Assembly: GCA_016211095.1 (NCBI GenBank)
Contig: JACQSW010000041.1
Coordinates: forward strand, 1-5,284
Length of the DNA: 5,284 nt
Reading direction: 5' to 3'
Source: Candidatus Woesearchaeota archaeon
GTDB taxonomy: Archaea; Nanobdellota; Nanobdellia; SCGC-AAA011-G17; GW2011-AR17
Shown here piece by piece: positions 1 through 4,141 of the stretch. Made by a program: the position numbers and the translations under genes. The notes under the pieces are model-generated. The model saw nothing but the letters and a program-made list of their open reading frames with translations. It searched no databases and had not been told where the DNA came from. Within the stretch, counting starts at the first letter, position 1; every line of letters begins with the position of its first letter.

Positions 1-188
1 ACAATTTGTACCCACCCTTGTGCGAGTATAGGGTCTCTTTGCTTCATCTTTTGGAGATATTGCTTTATGTCCTGAGAATCTGTAAGAATAGCCACGATGT
101 CTTCGACAACAAACCACCATTCATTATAGTGCCAAGTCCTTCGGATATCCTTCCCTTGAAAAACGGCTAAAGTATTATTTTTTTCCAT
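1..188 (-). CDS. Bro-N domain protein (phage antirepressor type), partial, N-terminus only
   Basis: The visible part is the first 62 codons, and the gene continues past the left edge. The start ATG at 188 is followed by a pattern typical of the Bro-N domain: an early F-x-G-K-D-I-R-R-x-W segment (residues 10-19), then NEWWFVVEDIVAILTDS (22-38), and further on a QYL..M..RDP...GWVQI stretch (43-62). Bro-N domains bind DNA and occur in phage antirepressors, baculovirus BRO proteins and DinD-like proteins; they are frequent in mobile or defence-related loci of bacteria and archaea. What the C-terminal part carries cannot be seen. A TATA-like element centred about 26 bp upstream would place transcription start on the ATG, so the mRNA is probably leaderless. 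No phage genes are visible nearby. The family call is from memory of the motif pattern; the exact biological role is unknown. Confidence 0.75.
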   Translation of the reverse strand, partial: MEKNNTLAVFQGKDIRRTWHYNEWWFVVEDIVAILTDSQDIKQYLQKMKQRDPILAQGWVQI

Positions 189-210
189 TTAGTATATCAA
201 ACTCTTGCTC

Positions 211-218
211 ATTTAAAA
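211..218 (-). promoter_or_regulatory. TATA element for the Bro-N gene
   Basis: On the minus strand this reads ttttaaat. Its centre lies about 26 bp before the ATG at 188, the usual archaeal TATA-to-start distance, so the transcript would begin at or next to the start codon with no leader. The region is AT-rich, so a single hit is only moderate evidence. Confidence 0.45.
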
Positions 219-265
219 AATTTGTTAGCTAATTTCCGAAATCTTTTTTTAAAGAAAGGATTGGC

Positions 266-299
266 GTTTATAAACCCTACACGCACATTTGTCGCGTGT
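266..299. promoter_or_regulatory. Palindromic TATA element plus inverted repeat, possible operator
   Basis: gtttataaac at 266-275 is a perfect 10-bp palindrome containing a consensus archaeal TATA sequence, so it could work in either direction. Just beyond it is a perfect 6-bp inverted repeat, ACACGC (279-284) and GCGTGT (294-299), with a 9-bp spacer. A plus-strand transcript from this TATA would start near 297, on the second arm. The arrangement resembles a repressor site overlapping a transcription start. Function is inferred only from geometry. The 189-418 gap otherwise holds the weak stem-loop at 320-379 and the terminator tract at 380-386; I see no convincing gene in it. Confidence 0.35.
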
Positions 300-379
300 C
301 GCATGGCCACCCCACTTAAGTTCTGAATTCATCAATTGGCTAAAGCCAACAGCTTTCTTCAGACAACAGATTACAGAAC

Positions 380-386
380 AAAAAAA
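380..386 (-). terminator. T7 tract downstream of rlmH
   Basis: On the minus strand, seven consecutive T residues lie 33-39 nt past the rlmH stop codon. Archaeal RNA polymerase terminates at oligo-T in the coding strand, so this is a reasonable end for the membrane-protein/rlmH transcript. Only a weak 4-bp stem precedes it. Confidence 0.45.
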
Positions 387-418
387 TCAGCTTAAGATTA
401 AATACTTTTTGGGCAAAA

Positions 419-814
419 TTATTTGTGATAGTTCTCTTTCTTAATTATTGTGAAAGCCCGATAAATCTGCTCAGCCAACATCAACCTTATCATCTGGTGG
501 GGAAAAGTCATTTTTGAAAAAGAAAGCCTGAAATTCGCCTTTTCTAAAACATCTTTTGTTAAGCCTTCCGGACCTCCAACAACAAAAGTTATTTGCCTAT
601 TTGTTAACAATGAAGCTAATTCTTCTGAAGACATCTCCCTACCCTTTACGTCCAAAACCGCGATAAAACCTTTGGCGTGTTTAAGAATTTGCTCCTCTTT
701 CTTTACTTCAATCATCTCGATTTCTGAGTACTTTCTGATTCTTTTTAAGAACTCATTAACGCCCTCAACCAAATATTTTTCCCTAAGCTTTCCAACGCAA
801 ACTACCCTAATCAT
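419..814 (-). CDS. rlmH: 23S rRNA (pseudouridine-1915-N3)-methyltransferase RlmH
   Basis: RlmH is a SPOUT-class (trefoil knot) methyltransferase that uses S-adenosylmethionine to methylate N3 of pseudouridine 1915 in helix 69 of large-subunit rRNA (E. coli numbering), a late step on assembled ribosomes. The family signature is clear: VVCVGK at the N-terminus (residues 4-9), FVVGGPEGL of the SAM-binding knot (77-85), the LSFSKMTFPHQ segment (97-107) leading into RLMLAEQIYRAFTI (110-123), and the C-terminal YHK (129-131). At 131 aa it is shorter than the usual bacterial length of about 155; the missing stretch is the linker between the first strands and the knot (about residues 38-50), so the catalytic core is complete. 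Its ATG lies inside the last codons of the upstream membrane-protein gene (8-nt overlap), which implies translation coupled to that gene on one transcript. The identification is firm. Confidence 0.95.
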   Translation of the reverse strand: MIRVVCVGKLREKYLVEGVNEFLKRIRKYSEIEMIEVKKEEQILKHAKGFIAVLDVKGREMSSEELASLLTNRQITFVVGGPEGLTKDVLEKANFRLSFSKMTFPHQMIRLMLAEQIYRAFTIIKKENYHK

Positions 815-1082
815 TTGAAGAAGAATTCACGGGTTCGCTGGCTTGTTCAGAAACGTTTTCTGGCGGGGAAAGAATTGGCTGGCTAACATTCCCCTCCACG
901 CTGATATTTGTTTGCGGCTCCGGCAATGCTTCTTCAGCCACAAAATAATTGTTATAAACGTATAACGCTATAAGAAAAGCAACCGCCAAGACGGCTATTT
1001 TAAACACAAGCTTCGTCACTTTTTTAATCAGGAACAAAACGATTAAAACAACAACAAAGATTAGTATCCAAGACCAATTCAT
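807..1082 (-). CDS. Small membrane protein, two transmembrane helices and a sequon-rich acidic tail
   Basis: No family is recognised. From the ATG at 1082 the product is 91 aa. It has two hydrophobic segments (about residues 3-19 and 26-46) separated by a short basic loop (KKVTK), then a tail of about 45 residues rich in Pro, Glu, Ser and Asn and low in complexity. By the positive-inside rule the loop is cytoplasmic, so both ends should face outside. The tail holds four N-x-S sequons (N59, N65, N76, N86), suggesting N-glycosylation at the cell surface; this is inference. The frame is open further upstream to a TTG at 1145 (112 aa). I prefer ATG 1082 because an atttaaat element (1107-1114) sits about 28 bp before it, whereas the TTG directly abuts a TATA box (1149-1156) and would be missed by a transcript from it. 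The gene overlaps rlmH by 8 nt. Confidence 0.7.
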   Translation of the reverse strand: MNWSWILIFVVVLIVLFLIKKVTKLVFKIAVLAVAFLIALYVYNNYFVAEEALPEPQTNISVEGNVSQPILSPPENVSEQASEPVNSSSND

Positions 1083-1106
1083 AACTTTTAAAGTATCTTT
1101 TAAACT

Positions 1107-1114
1107 ATTTAAAT
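1107..1114 (-). promoter_or_regulatory. TATA element for the membrane protein-rlmH pair
   Basis: The palindromic atttaaat is centred about 28 bp upstream of the ATG at 1082, with a purine-rich stretch on its upstream side. It would give a leaderless transcript for the membrane-protein gene and rlmH. A competing element is the shared TATA at 1149-1156, which would give a leader of about 45 nt. Confidence 0.35.
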
Positions 1115-1148
1115 CTTGCTTTGAAAAAAAGCTTTTTCTTTCCAAAAA

Positions 1149-1156
1149 TTTATAAG
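1149..1156 (+). promoter_or_regulatory. TATA element for tRNA-Ser, readable in both directions
   Basis: tttataag lies about 29 bp before the first tRNA-Ser base and is preceded by an A-rich stretch (caaaaa) that fits a BRE. It would start transcription two or three bases before the mature tRNA. Read on the minus strand it is cttataaa, a good TATA towards the membrane-protein gene too, but without an A-rich BRE on that side. Confidence 0.6.
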
Positions 1157-1181
1157 ACCATCAATAATCAGTTGGTTGGAA

Positions 1182-1265
1182 GCCAGCGTGTCACAACTCG
1201 GTACTGAGTCAGTCTCGAAAACTGATGTCCTCACGGACTTCCAGGTTCAAATCCTGGCGCTGGCG
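1182..1265 (+). tRNA. tRNA-Ser, anticodon CGA
   Basis: This is a complete class II tRNA of 84 nt that reads UCG codons. The acceptor stem GCCAGCG (1182-1188) pairs perfectly with CGCTGGC (1258-1264). The D arm has a 3-bp stem TCA/TGA, as expected for serine. The anticodon stem TCAGT/ACTGA encloses the loop CTCGAAA with the CGA anticodon at 1216-1218. The long variable arm GTCC-TCAC-GGAC (1227-1238) marks it as Ser rather than a class I tRNA. The T arm CCAGG/CCTGG encloses TTCAAAT. The discriminator is G, the normal base for archaeal and eukaryotic tRNA-Ser. No intron and no encoded CCA are present. Confidence 0.96.
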
Positions 1266-1275
1266 TATCTCTTTC

Positions 1276-1301
1276 TGGCCGCCGTTTTAGGCCAATTTTT
1301 T
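1276..1301 (+). terminator. Hairpin plus T6 terminator after tRNA-Ser
   Basis: TGGCC (1276-1280) pairs with GGCCA (1290-1294) across a 9-nt loop, followed at once by AATTTTTT (T6 at 1296-1301). It starts 11 nt after the tRNA. A second T6 run at 1342-1347 could act as a backup. The stretch between them (1302-1341) has only weak self-pairing and no gene that I can recognise. Confidence 0.5.
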
Positions 1302-1365
1302 GGTCACTTCAGTATCCGTCGAAACGTGATGTCGGCAGTTCTTTTTTCGAAATTGGTTAGTAAAG

Positions 1366-1403
1366 CTTAAAAAACAAGCACTAATTACTTTTAAGTGGAA
1401 GGG
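1366..1403 (+). promoter_or_regulatory. Possible TATA element and weak ribosome binding site for the 277-aa gene
   Basis: cttaaaaa at 1366-1373 would direct transcription from about 1396, leaving a leader of about 12 nt before the ATG at 1408. That leader carries ggaaggg (1397-1403), a purine run resembling an archaeal Shine-Dalgarno sequence but only 4 nt from the ATG. This is the weakest promoter call in the window. Confidence 0.3.
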
Positions 1404-1407
1404 AAAA

Positions 1408-2241
1408 ATGTTAAGATTGTCTTTTGAAACATCAAGGGTAGACTCATTGATTGATATCGCGAATAAGGGTATTAGACTGTTTAGCCCTTACGATAAAAAA
1501 CTAAACGGCTCTTTAACTTTTTTGCAGAAGAATAAAAATAGGGAAAATTTGGTGATTAAAGTTGATTGCAATAAAGGCAAAATCGGTGGCTTAGAGGTCG
1601 AAGTTGAACAGCAATACCCTCTTAACCGCAAAGATGCCAATCCCATTTTGGATCAAAACGTTGTTAGAAGGATTATAAGCGATTTCGGCGGCCCAGAAGG
1701 CTTTGTTTTTCCAGGATCAACTTCTATTGGATTATATATTCAAGGAAGCTGCTCATTCTTTGGGGATTACACTGTGGAAATAGAAGAAAATCCTTACAAG
1801 TTAGGCAGGAACGTTGCTATAAAATCTCCATTAACAGCTAGCGAAAAAGAAATACAAACTTTTGTGGAACTCCTCAAAATCTTAAAAGTTAGCTACAAGA
1901 AAATGGAAAGTAATTTGAATGTAAGCTCTTTATCCAGTAAAAAGCCAACGCCAGAAATGCAGGCAGAAGCGTATGCGTGGGCGATAAAAAACGGCTTCGG
2001 CGTAAGGCTGTTCAGCTACAGCCCAAATGGAAGAGTCTTAATCCAAGAGAAAGAGAGGGCATACCCAAAAAGTTACCAAACAACATTAAACATCAGCAGG
2101 AAAAAAAGCCTTTTCAGCTTCAAAAAAGAAATGAATAAGCTACAATCCCTTATAGAAAAAAATTTTGAGCTAAAATTTGGTGGAAAAATTTGGGAACTAA
2201 CTGCGTCAATAATAAAGACGCCGCCTGTAAAAATAAAGTAG
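1408..2241 (+). CDS. Hypothetical protein, 277 aa, possible internal duplication
   Basis: I do not recognise this protein. It is soluble in appearance, with no signal peptide and no membrane segment. Alternating hydrophobic and polar residues suggest a beta-rich N-terminal half (about 1-138), then a helical stretch (146-170), a Ser/Lys/Pro-rich linker (171-182), and a second domain (183-277) that begins helical and ends basic. The first and second domains share a local pattern: A-x-K-GIRLFS at about residues 18-26 and A-I-K-NGFGVRLFS at 192-203, each followed by a turn and beta-strand-like segments, which suggests an old duplication. A short segment, GPEGFVFPG (95-103), also stands out as turn-rich. 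The gene is followed after 46 nt by the next gene, which has its own promoter, so the two are probably separate transcripts. The start is the ATG after a purine run. Confidence 0.85.
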   Translation: MLRLSFETSRVDSLIDIANKGIRLFSPYDKKLNGSLTFLQKNKNRENLVIKVDCNKGKIGGLEVEVEQQYPLNRKDANPILDQNVVRRIISDFGGPEGFVFPGSTSIGLYIQGSCSFFGDYTVEIEENPYKLGRNVAIKSPLTASEKEIQTFVELLKILKVSYKKMESNLNVSSLSSKKPTPEMQAEAYAWAIKNGFGVRLFSYSPNGRVLIQEKERAYPKSYQTTLNISRKKSLFSFKKEMNKLQSLIEKNFELKFGGKIWELTASIIKTPPVKIK

Positions 2242-2257
2242 TGGCGCACAAAAAAGT

Positions 2258-2265
2258 ATTTATAC
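2258..2265 (+). promoter_or_regulatory. TATA element for the 214-aa gene (leaderless)
   Basis: atttatac is preceded by an A-rich BRE-like run (acaaaaaag) and centred about 26-27 bp before the ATG at 2288. Transcription would start on the A of the ATG. No Shine-Dalgarno sequence precedes the start, in line with a leaderless mRNA. Confidence 0.6.
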
Positions 2266-2287
2266 ACCTTCTTCAACTATTATTGGG

Positions 2288-2932
2288 ATGGGCTTAAGGG
2301 ACATTTTCAAAAAAGCAGAAAAGCCGCTAGAAGAAAAAAAGTTAGAAGCAATAACAACAGACGAAAGTGTTATTGATGAGTGGAACGTTAAACTGCAATC
2401 GTCTTTTTGTTCAATGCTGCGGGACTGGAAAGATGACTTCAAGGCTTATGTGGATTATTCTAAAAGTTTTAAGATAAAACCAGATTTAATAACAAAGTTC
2501 AATGAATCTTTAGGAATGGGTGCGGGCTGGAATAGGGGTACACATAGGGGGTTATTCCTCTCGGCGCTAATACAGACTAGCTATGACCAAGGCAGTAATA
2601 ATTTTGAATTTGAAGAAATAAGCGCTAACCTTTTTGGCGGGTGGCTGGAAGGCAAAGAGTCTAACACCTTAAAAATAAGAGTGAAAAAAATTAGTGGCCA
2701 TTTCCAATTCTGGGAATCAAATTATACTTATTTAATTGCAGAAAATTTTGTTGGTGATTGGGGCCTTTTTCAATCAACCTACTCGACAGCAAAAATAATA
2801 AGCTATGATGGGCAAAACTTTGGCATAGGAATGCAGCACAACACAATAGTCGCCCTGAACCAAAACATTCTTGAAAGGCTAAGAGCCCATTGCAACCAAA
2901 CAAACAACACATTCACAAAAACAAAAGGTTAA
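2288..2932 (+). CDS. Hypothetical protein, 214 aa, divergent relative of the 333-aa beta-helix protein
   Basis: No named family is recognised. The N-terminus is short, basic and amphipathic (MGLRDIFKK), followed by a helical region (about 20-75) and a beta-rich region (about 105-190); there is no membrane segment. The protein lines up with the 333-aa protein encoded at 4142-5143: GLFLSALI (88-95) matches GAYLTALI (99-106), a glycine follows 7 residues later in both, FGGWLE (116-121) matches FGVGLE (130-135), and LKI (128-130) matches LDI (139-141). After that come strand-like segments starting near residues 126, 146, 166 and 185, a 19-20 residue period like the beta-helix turns of the larger protein, but with most turn glycines lost. 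So it is probably a shorter, degenerate beta-helix with a similar N-terminal helical domain. This homology is my inference from hand alignment. The start fits the TATA 26-27 bp upstream. Confidence 0.85.
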   Translation: MGLRDIFKKAEKPLEEKKLEAITTDESVIDEWNVKLQSSFCSMLRDWKDDFKAYVDYSKSFKIKPDLITKFNESLGMGAGWNRGTHRGLFLSALIQTSYDQGSNNFEFEEISANLFGGWLEGKESNTLKIRVKKISGHFQFWESNYTYLIAENFVGDWGLFQSTYSTAKIISYDGQNFGIGMQHNTIVALNQNILERLRAHCNQTNNTFTKTKG

Positions 2933-2948
2933 ATCTTCTATAAAAAAA

Positions 2949-2956
2949 TATATAAA
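2949..2956 (+). promoter_or_regulatory. TATA element for marC (leaderless)
   Basis: tatataaa follows an A7 run that serves as a BRE-like element, and is centred about 27 bp before the ATG at 2980, so transcription would start on the start codon. This is the best consensus promoter in the window. Confidence 0.65.
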
Positions 2957-2979
2957 CCTTTCAACATAAAATTAAGCTC

Positions 2980-3564
2980 ATGGTAAGTTTTGATTTAGCG
3001 TTAATCATCCAAATATTCATCTTATTAAACCCTTTTTCGTCATTTCCCTTCCTCCTATCAGCCTATGAAAACAGGCTTAACGTAAGATTTATAGCGGCAA
3101 AATCAGTAATCGTCGCATTTATAATAGCCATATCCATAACATTCGTAGGGCCGCTGCTATTCAAGGTGTTTGGCATAACATTGGATTCTTTCAGGATAGC
3201 AGGGGGAATAGTGCTGCTCTTGTTAGGCATAGAAATGATTCGGCCGCAACACGAAGAACACCCAAAAAGCGGAGAAGTCAACAGCTTAATAACCTTAATA
3301 GCAACACCCCTGCTAACAGGGCCTGCAACCATATCATTCATAACGATAAAGGCTTACGAAATAGGCAAAACGCCAGTGCTAATAAATTTATTCATCGCAT
3401 TTATCTTAGTTGGAATAACGTTCATGATATTCTCTCTCCTCGTCAAAAAAATAAATGCAACTGTAATAGACATAATATCGAGGATTATGGGGTTATTCCT
3501 AACAGCAGTTGGAATAGAAATGATCACAAAGGGCGTTGAAGAAATAATAAAAATAGCGCTCTAA
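2980..3564 (+). CDS. MarC family integral membrane protein
   Basis: This is a six-helix inner-membrane protein of the MarC (UPF0056) family, of normal length (194 aa). The helices lie at about residues 5-27, 39-61, 70-88, 102-123, 132-154 and 164-184. Family hallmarks are visible: LLNPFSSFPFLL near the N-terminus (15-26), FGITLDSFRIAGGIVLLLLGIEM (64-86), ATPLLTGPATIS (108-119) in the middle, and RIMGLFLTAVGIEMI (168-182) in the last helix. The molecular function is unsettled: the name came from the multiple antibiotic resistance locus, but the E. coli protein was later found not to cause resistance, and transport is only presumed. The short polar loop between helices 3 and 4 (HEEHPKSGE, 91-99) is typical. 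It has its own promoter and is followed after 35 nt by the zinc-ribbon gene, with which it probably shares a transcript. The family assignment is firm; the substrate is unknown. Confidence 0.93.
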   Translation: MVSFDLALIIQIFILLNPFSSFPFLLSAYENRLNVRFIAAKSVIVAFIIAISITFVGPLLFKVFGITLDSFRIAGGIVLLLLGIEMIRPQHEEHPKSGEVNSLITLIATPLLTGPATISFITIKAYEIGKTPVLINLFIAFILVGITFMIFSLLVKKINATVIDIISRIMGLFLTAVGIEMITKGVEEIIKIAL

Positions 3565-3584
3565 AAAAAAATTTTTTAAATGAA

Positions 3585-3590
3585 GGGAGG
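3585..3590 (+). promoter_or_regulatory. Shine-Dalgarno sequence of the zinc-ribbon gene
   Basis: GGGAGG, continuing as GGGAGGA, ends 9 nt before the ATG at 3600. It is the only strong Shine-Dalgarno sequence in the window and fixes the start at 3600 over the out-of-frame ATG at 3580. It suggests the gene is read from a longer transcript, most simply the marC mRNA. Confidence 0.65.
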
Positions 3591-3599
3591 AAATCTAAA

Positions 3600-3743
3600 A
3601 TGGTAGAAGGATACTGTATGAAGTGCAAGGCCAAAAAAGTTATGCAAGACGCAAAACCAAGCAAAATGGCTAACGGCAGAGACTGCGTTAATGGAAAATG
3701 CCCTGCTTGCGGCACAAAAATGTTCAAAATAGGAAAAATGTAA
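3600..3743 (+). CDS. DUF5679-type zinc-ribbon protein, 47 aa
   Basis: This is a tiny basic protein with two CxxC knuckles, Cys6/Cys9 and Cys34/Cys37, the expected four ligands of one zinc ribbon; Cys29 is an extra cysteine. The opening MVEGYCMKCKAK (1-12) and the ending CPACGTKMFKIGK (34-46) match my memory of the DUF5679 family, short proteins found in many uncultivated archaea and candidate-phylum bacteria, whose function is not known. Similar zinc ribbons bind nucleic acids or proteins. The central segment with an N-G pair (25-26) matches the family layout. It lies 35 nt after marC in the same direction, with a clear Shine-Dalgarno sequence, so it is likely translated from the marC transcript. 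Its stop is followed by a T-rich terminator. It is easily missed because of its length. Confidence 0.88.
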   Translation: MVEGYCMKCKAKKVMQDAKPSKMANGRDCVNGKCPACGTKMFKIGKM

Positions 3744-3754
3744 TATAAAAGCGC

Positions 3755-3763
3755 AAAAAAAAA
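3755..3763 (-). terminator. T9 tract ending minus-strand transcription from the tRNA-Lys side
   Basis: On the minus strand there are nine consecutive T residues, a strong archaeal-type termination signal, about 240 nt past the end of tRNA-Lys. It suggests that transcription from the right may continue past the tRNA through 3765-3995 before ending here. Confidence 0.5.
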
Positions 3764-3782
3764 GCAGTTTTGCAAAAACCAA

Positions 3783-3803
3783 TTTTTCTTTTTTTATCTT
3801 TTT
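3783..3803 (+). terminator. T-rich terminator after the zinc-ribbon gene
   Basis: A pyrimidine run (T5, C, T7, then TCTTTTT after one A) begins 40 nt after the zinc-ribbon stop. It is a good archaeal terminator for the marC/zinc-ribbon transcript. It lies beyond the opposing T9 tract (3755-3763), so the two convergent transcripts would overlap by a few dozen nucleotides. Confidence 0.5.
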
Positions 3804-3853
3804 GAAAATAGGGATAAACTGGTTTGGTTTGACGACGTATACGCTCTTTTGAT

Positions 3854-3927
3854 TAACCAGCTTTAACCGCTTAAACTTCTTCTTGCGAATCTTAGAAAGA
3901 ACACCAATCAACCTAACCAGCTTAACC
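3854..3927. repeat. Direct repeat TAACCAGCTT(T)AACC, two copies 60 bp apart
   Basis: TAACCAGCTTTAACC (3854-3868) recurs as TAACCAGCTTAACC (3914-3927), differing by one T. Each copy itself contains two TAACC units about ten bases apart, so TAACC appears four times on one strand in two pairs. It lies inside the coding-like frame next to tRNA-Lys, so it may be a coding coincidence (K-L-V repeated 20 residues apart). Confidence 0.45.
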
Positions 3928-3995
3928 TTACTCAAAATTTCAAATTCAGTGGGCTGCAAGCCCGCTAAATCTTCAAATGATTTCGCATTTGGGAA

Positions 3996-4070
3996 TGAGC
4001 CCAGGGGGATTTGAACCCCCGACCTACTGATTAAGAGTCAGTTGCTCTAGCCAGGCTGAGCCATGGGCCC
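3996..4070 (-). tRNA. tRNA-Lys, anticodon CTT
   Basis: This is a complete 75-nt class I tRNA including the discriminator; it decodes AAG. Acceptor GGGCCCA pairs with TGGGCTC, with one G-U pair at position 2. The D stem GCTC/GAGC has 4 bp with a GG-containing loop. The anticodon stem ACTGA/TCAGT encloses the loop CTCTTAA; the anticodon bases lie at 4035-4033. The variable loop is the short AGGTC. The T stem GGGGG/CCCCC is perfect and encloses TTCAAAT. The discriminator is A. There is no intron and no encoded CCA. Confidence 0.96.
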
Positions 4071-4100
4071 TAATTATGAGAGAAAAAGGTTTGTTTTTTC

Positions 4101-4108
4101 TTTAAAAG
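4101..4108 (-). promoter_or_regulatory. TATA element for tRNA-Lys
   Basis: On the minus strand this is cttttaaa after an A-rich BRE-like stretch (cgaaaaaa), centred about 34 bp before the first base of the tRNA. The expected transcript would carry a leader of about 7 nt that is trimmed by RNase P. Confidence 0.5.
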
Positions 4109-4141
4109 TTTTTTCGTTTTGCTTAATCAGCATTATTCATC

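Larger units (their letters stand above)
3765..3995 (-). pseudogene. Coding-like open frame after tRNA-Lys, probably a gene remnant
   Basis: One minus-strand frame stays open across the whole gap and gives about 77 residues that read like real protein: KSFEDLAGLQPTEFEIL, then a very basic helix (SKIRKKKFKRLK), then strand-like QKSVYVVKPNQFIPIFKKI. It has no ATG; a TTG at 3959 is the only plausible start. Upstream the frame runs on into the 3' half of tRNA-Lys. There is no stop before the T9 tract; the frame runs on to 3576, antisense to the zinc-ribbon gene, which cannot be a genuine C-terminus. The best reading is a fragment that lost both ends, perhaps left by an element that used the tRNA as its target. 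No family is recognised and no integrase motif is visible. Chance openness in AT-rich DNA remains possible. The remainder of the gap (3744-3764) holds only terminator sequence. Confidence 0.3.

Noticed and set aside
1302..1350. Possible C/D box small RNA (gtgatgt resembles a C box)
   Set aside because: No matching D box (CTGA) at a usable distance and no terminal stem.
1176..1370. 64-codon plus-strand open frame
   Set aside because: Its first 30 codons are the tRNA-Ser gene and the rest spans the tRNA terminator; no start signal and no protein-like composition.
1732..1770. IQGSCSFFG in the 277-aa protein resembling IVGDCGSFFG of the beta-helix protein
   Set aside because: A single short similarity with no following 19-residue repeats; probably chance.
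2073..2442. Minus-strand frames across the 277-aa and 214-aa genes
   Set aside because: Antisense to well-supported plus-strand genes with good promoters; Phe/Ser-rich composition typical of antisense of Lys/Glu-rich coding DNA.
3063..3341. 92-codon minus-strand frame inside marC
   Set aside because: Antisense of conserved MarC motifs; no promoter or family resemblance.
3576..3764. Minus-strand continuation of the frame downstream of tRNA-Lys
   Set aside because: It is the exact antisense of the zinc-ribbon gene with its cysteine motifs, rich in Phe, Cys and His, and therefore a shadow.
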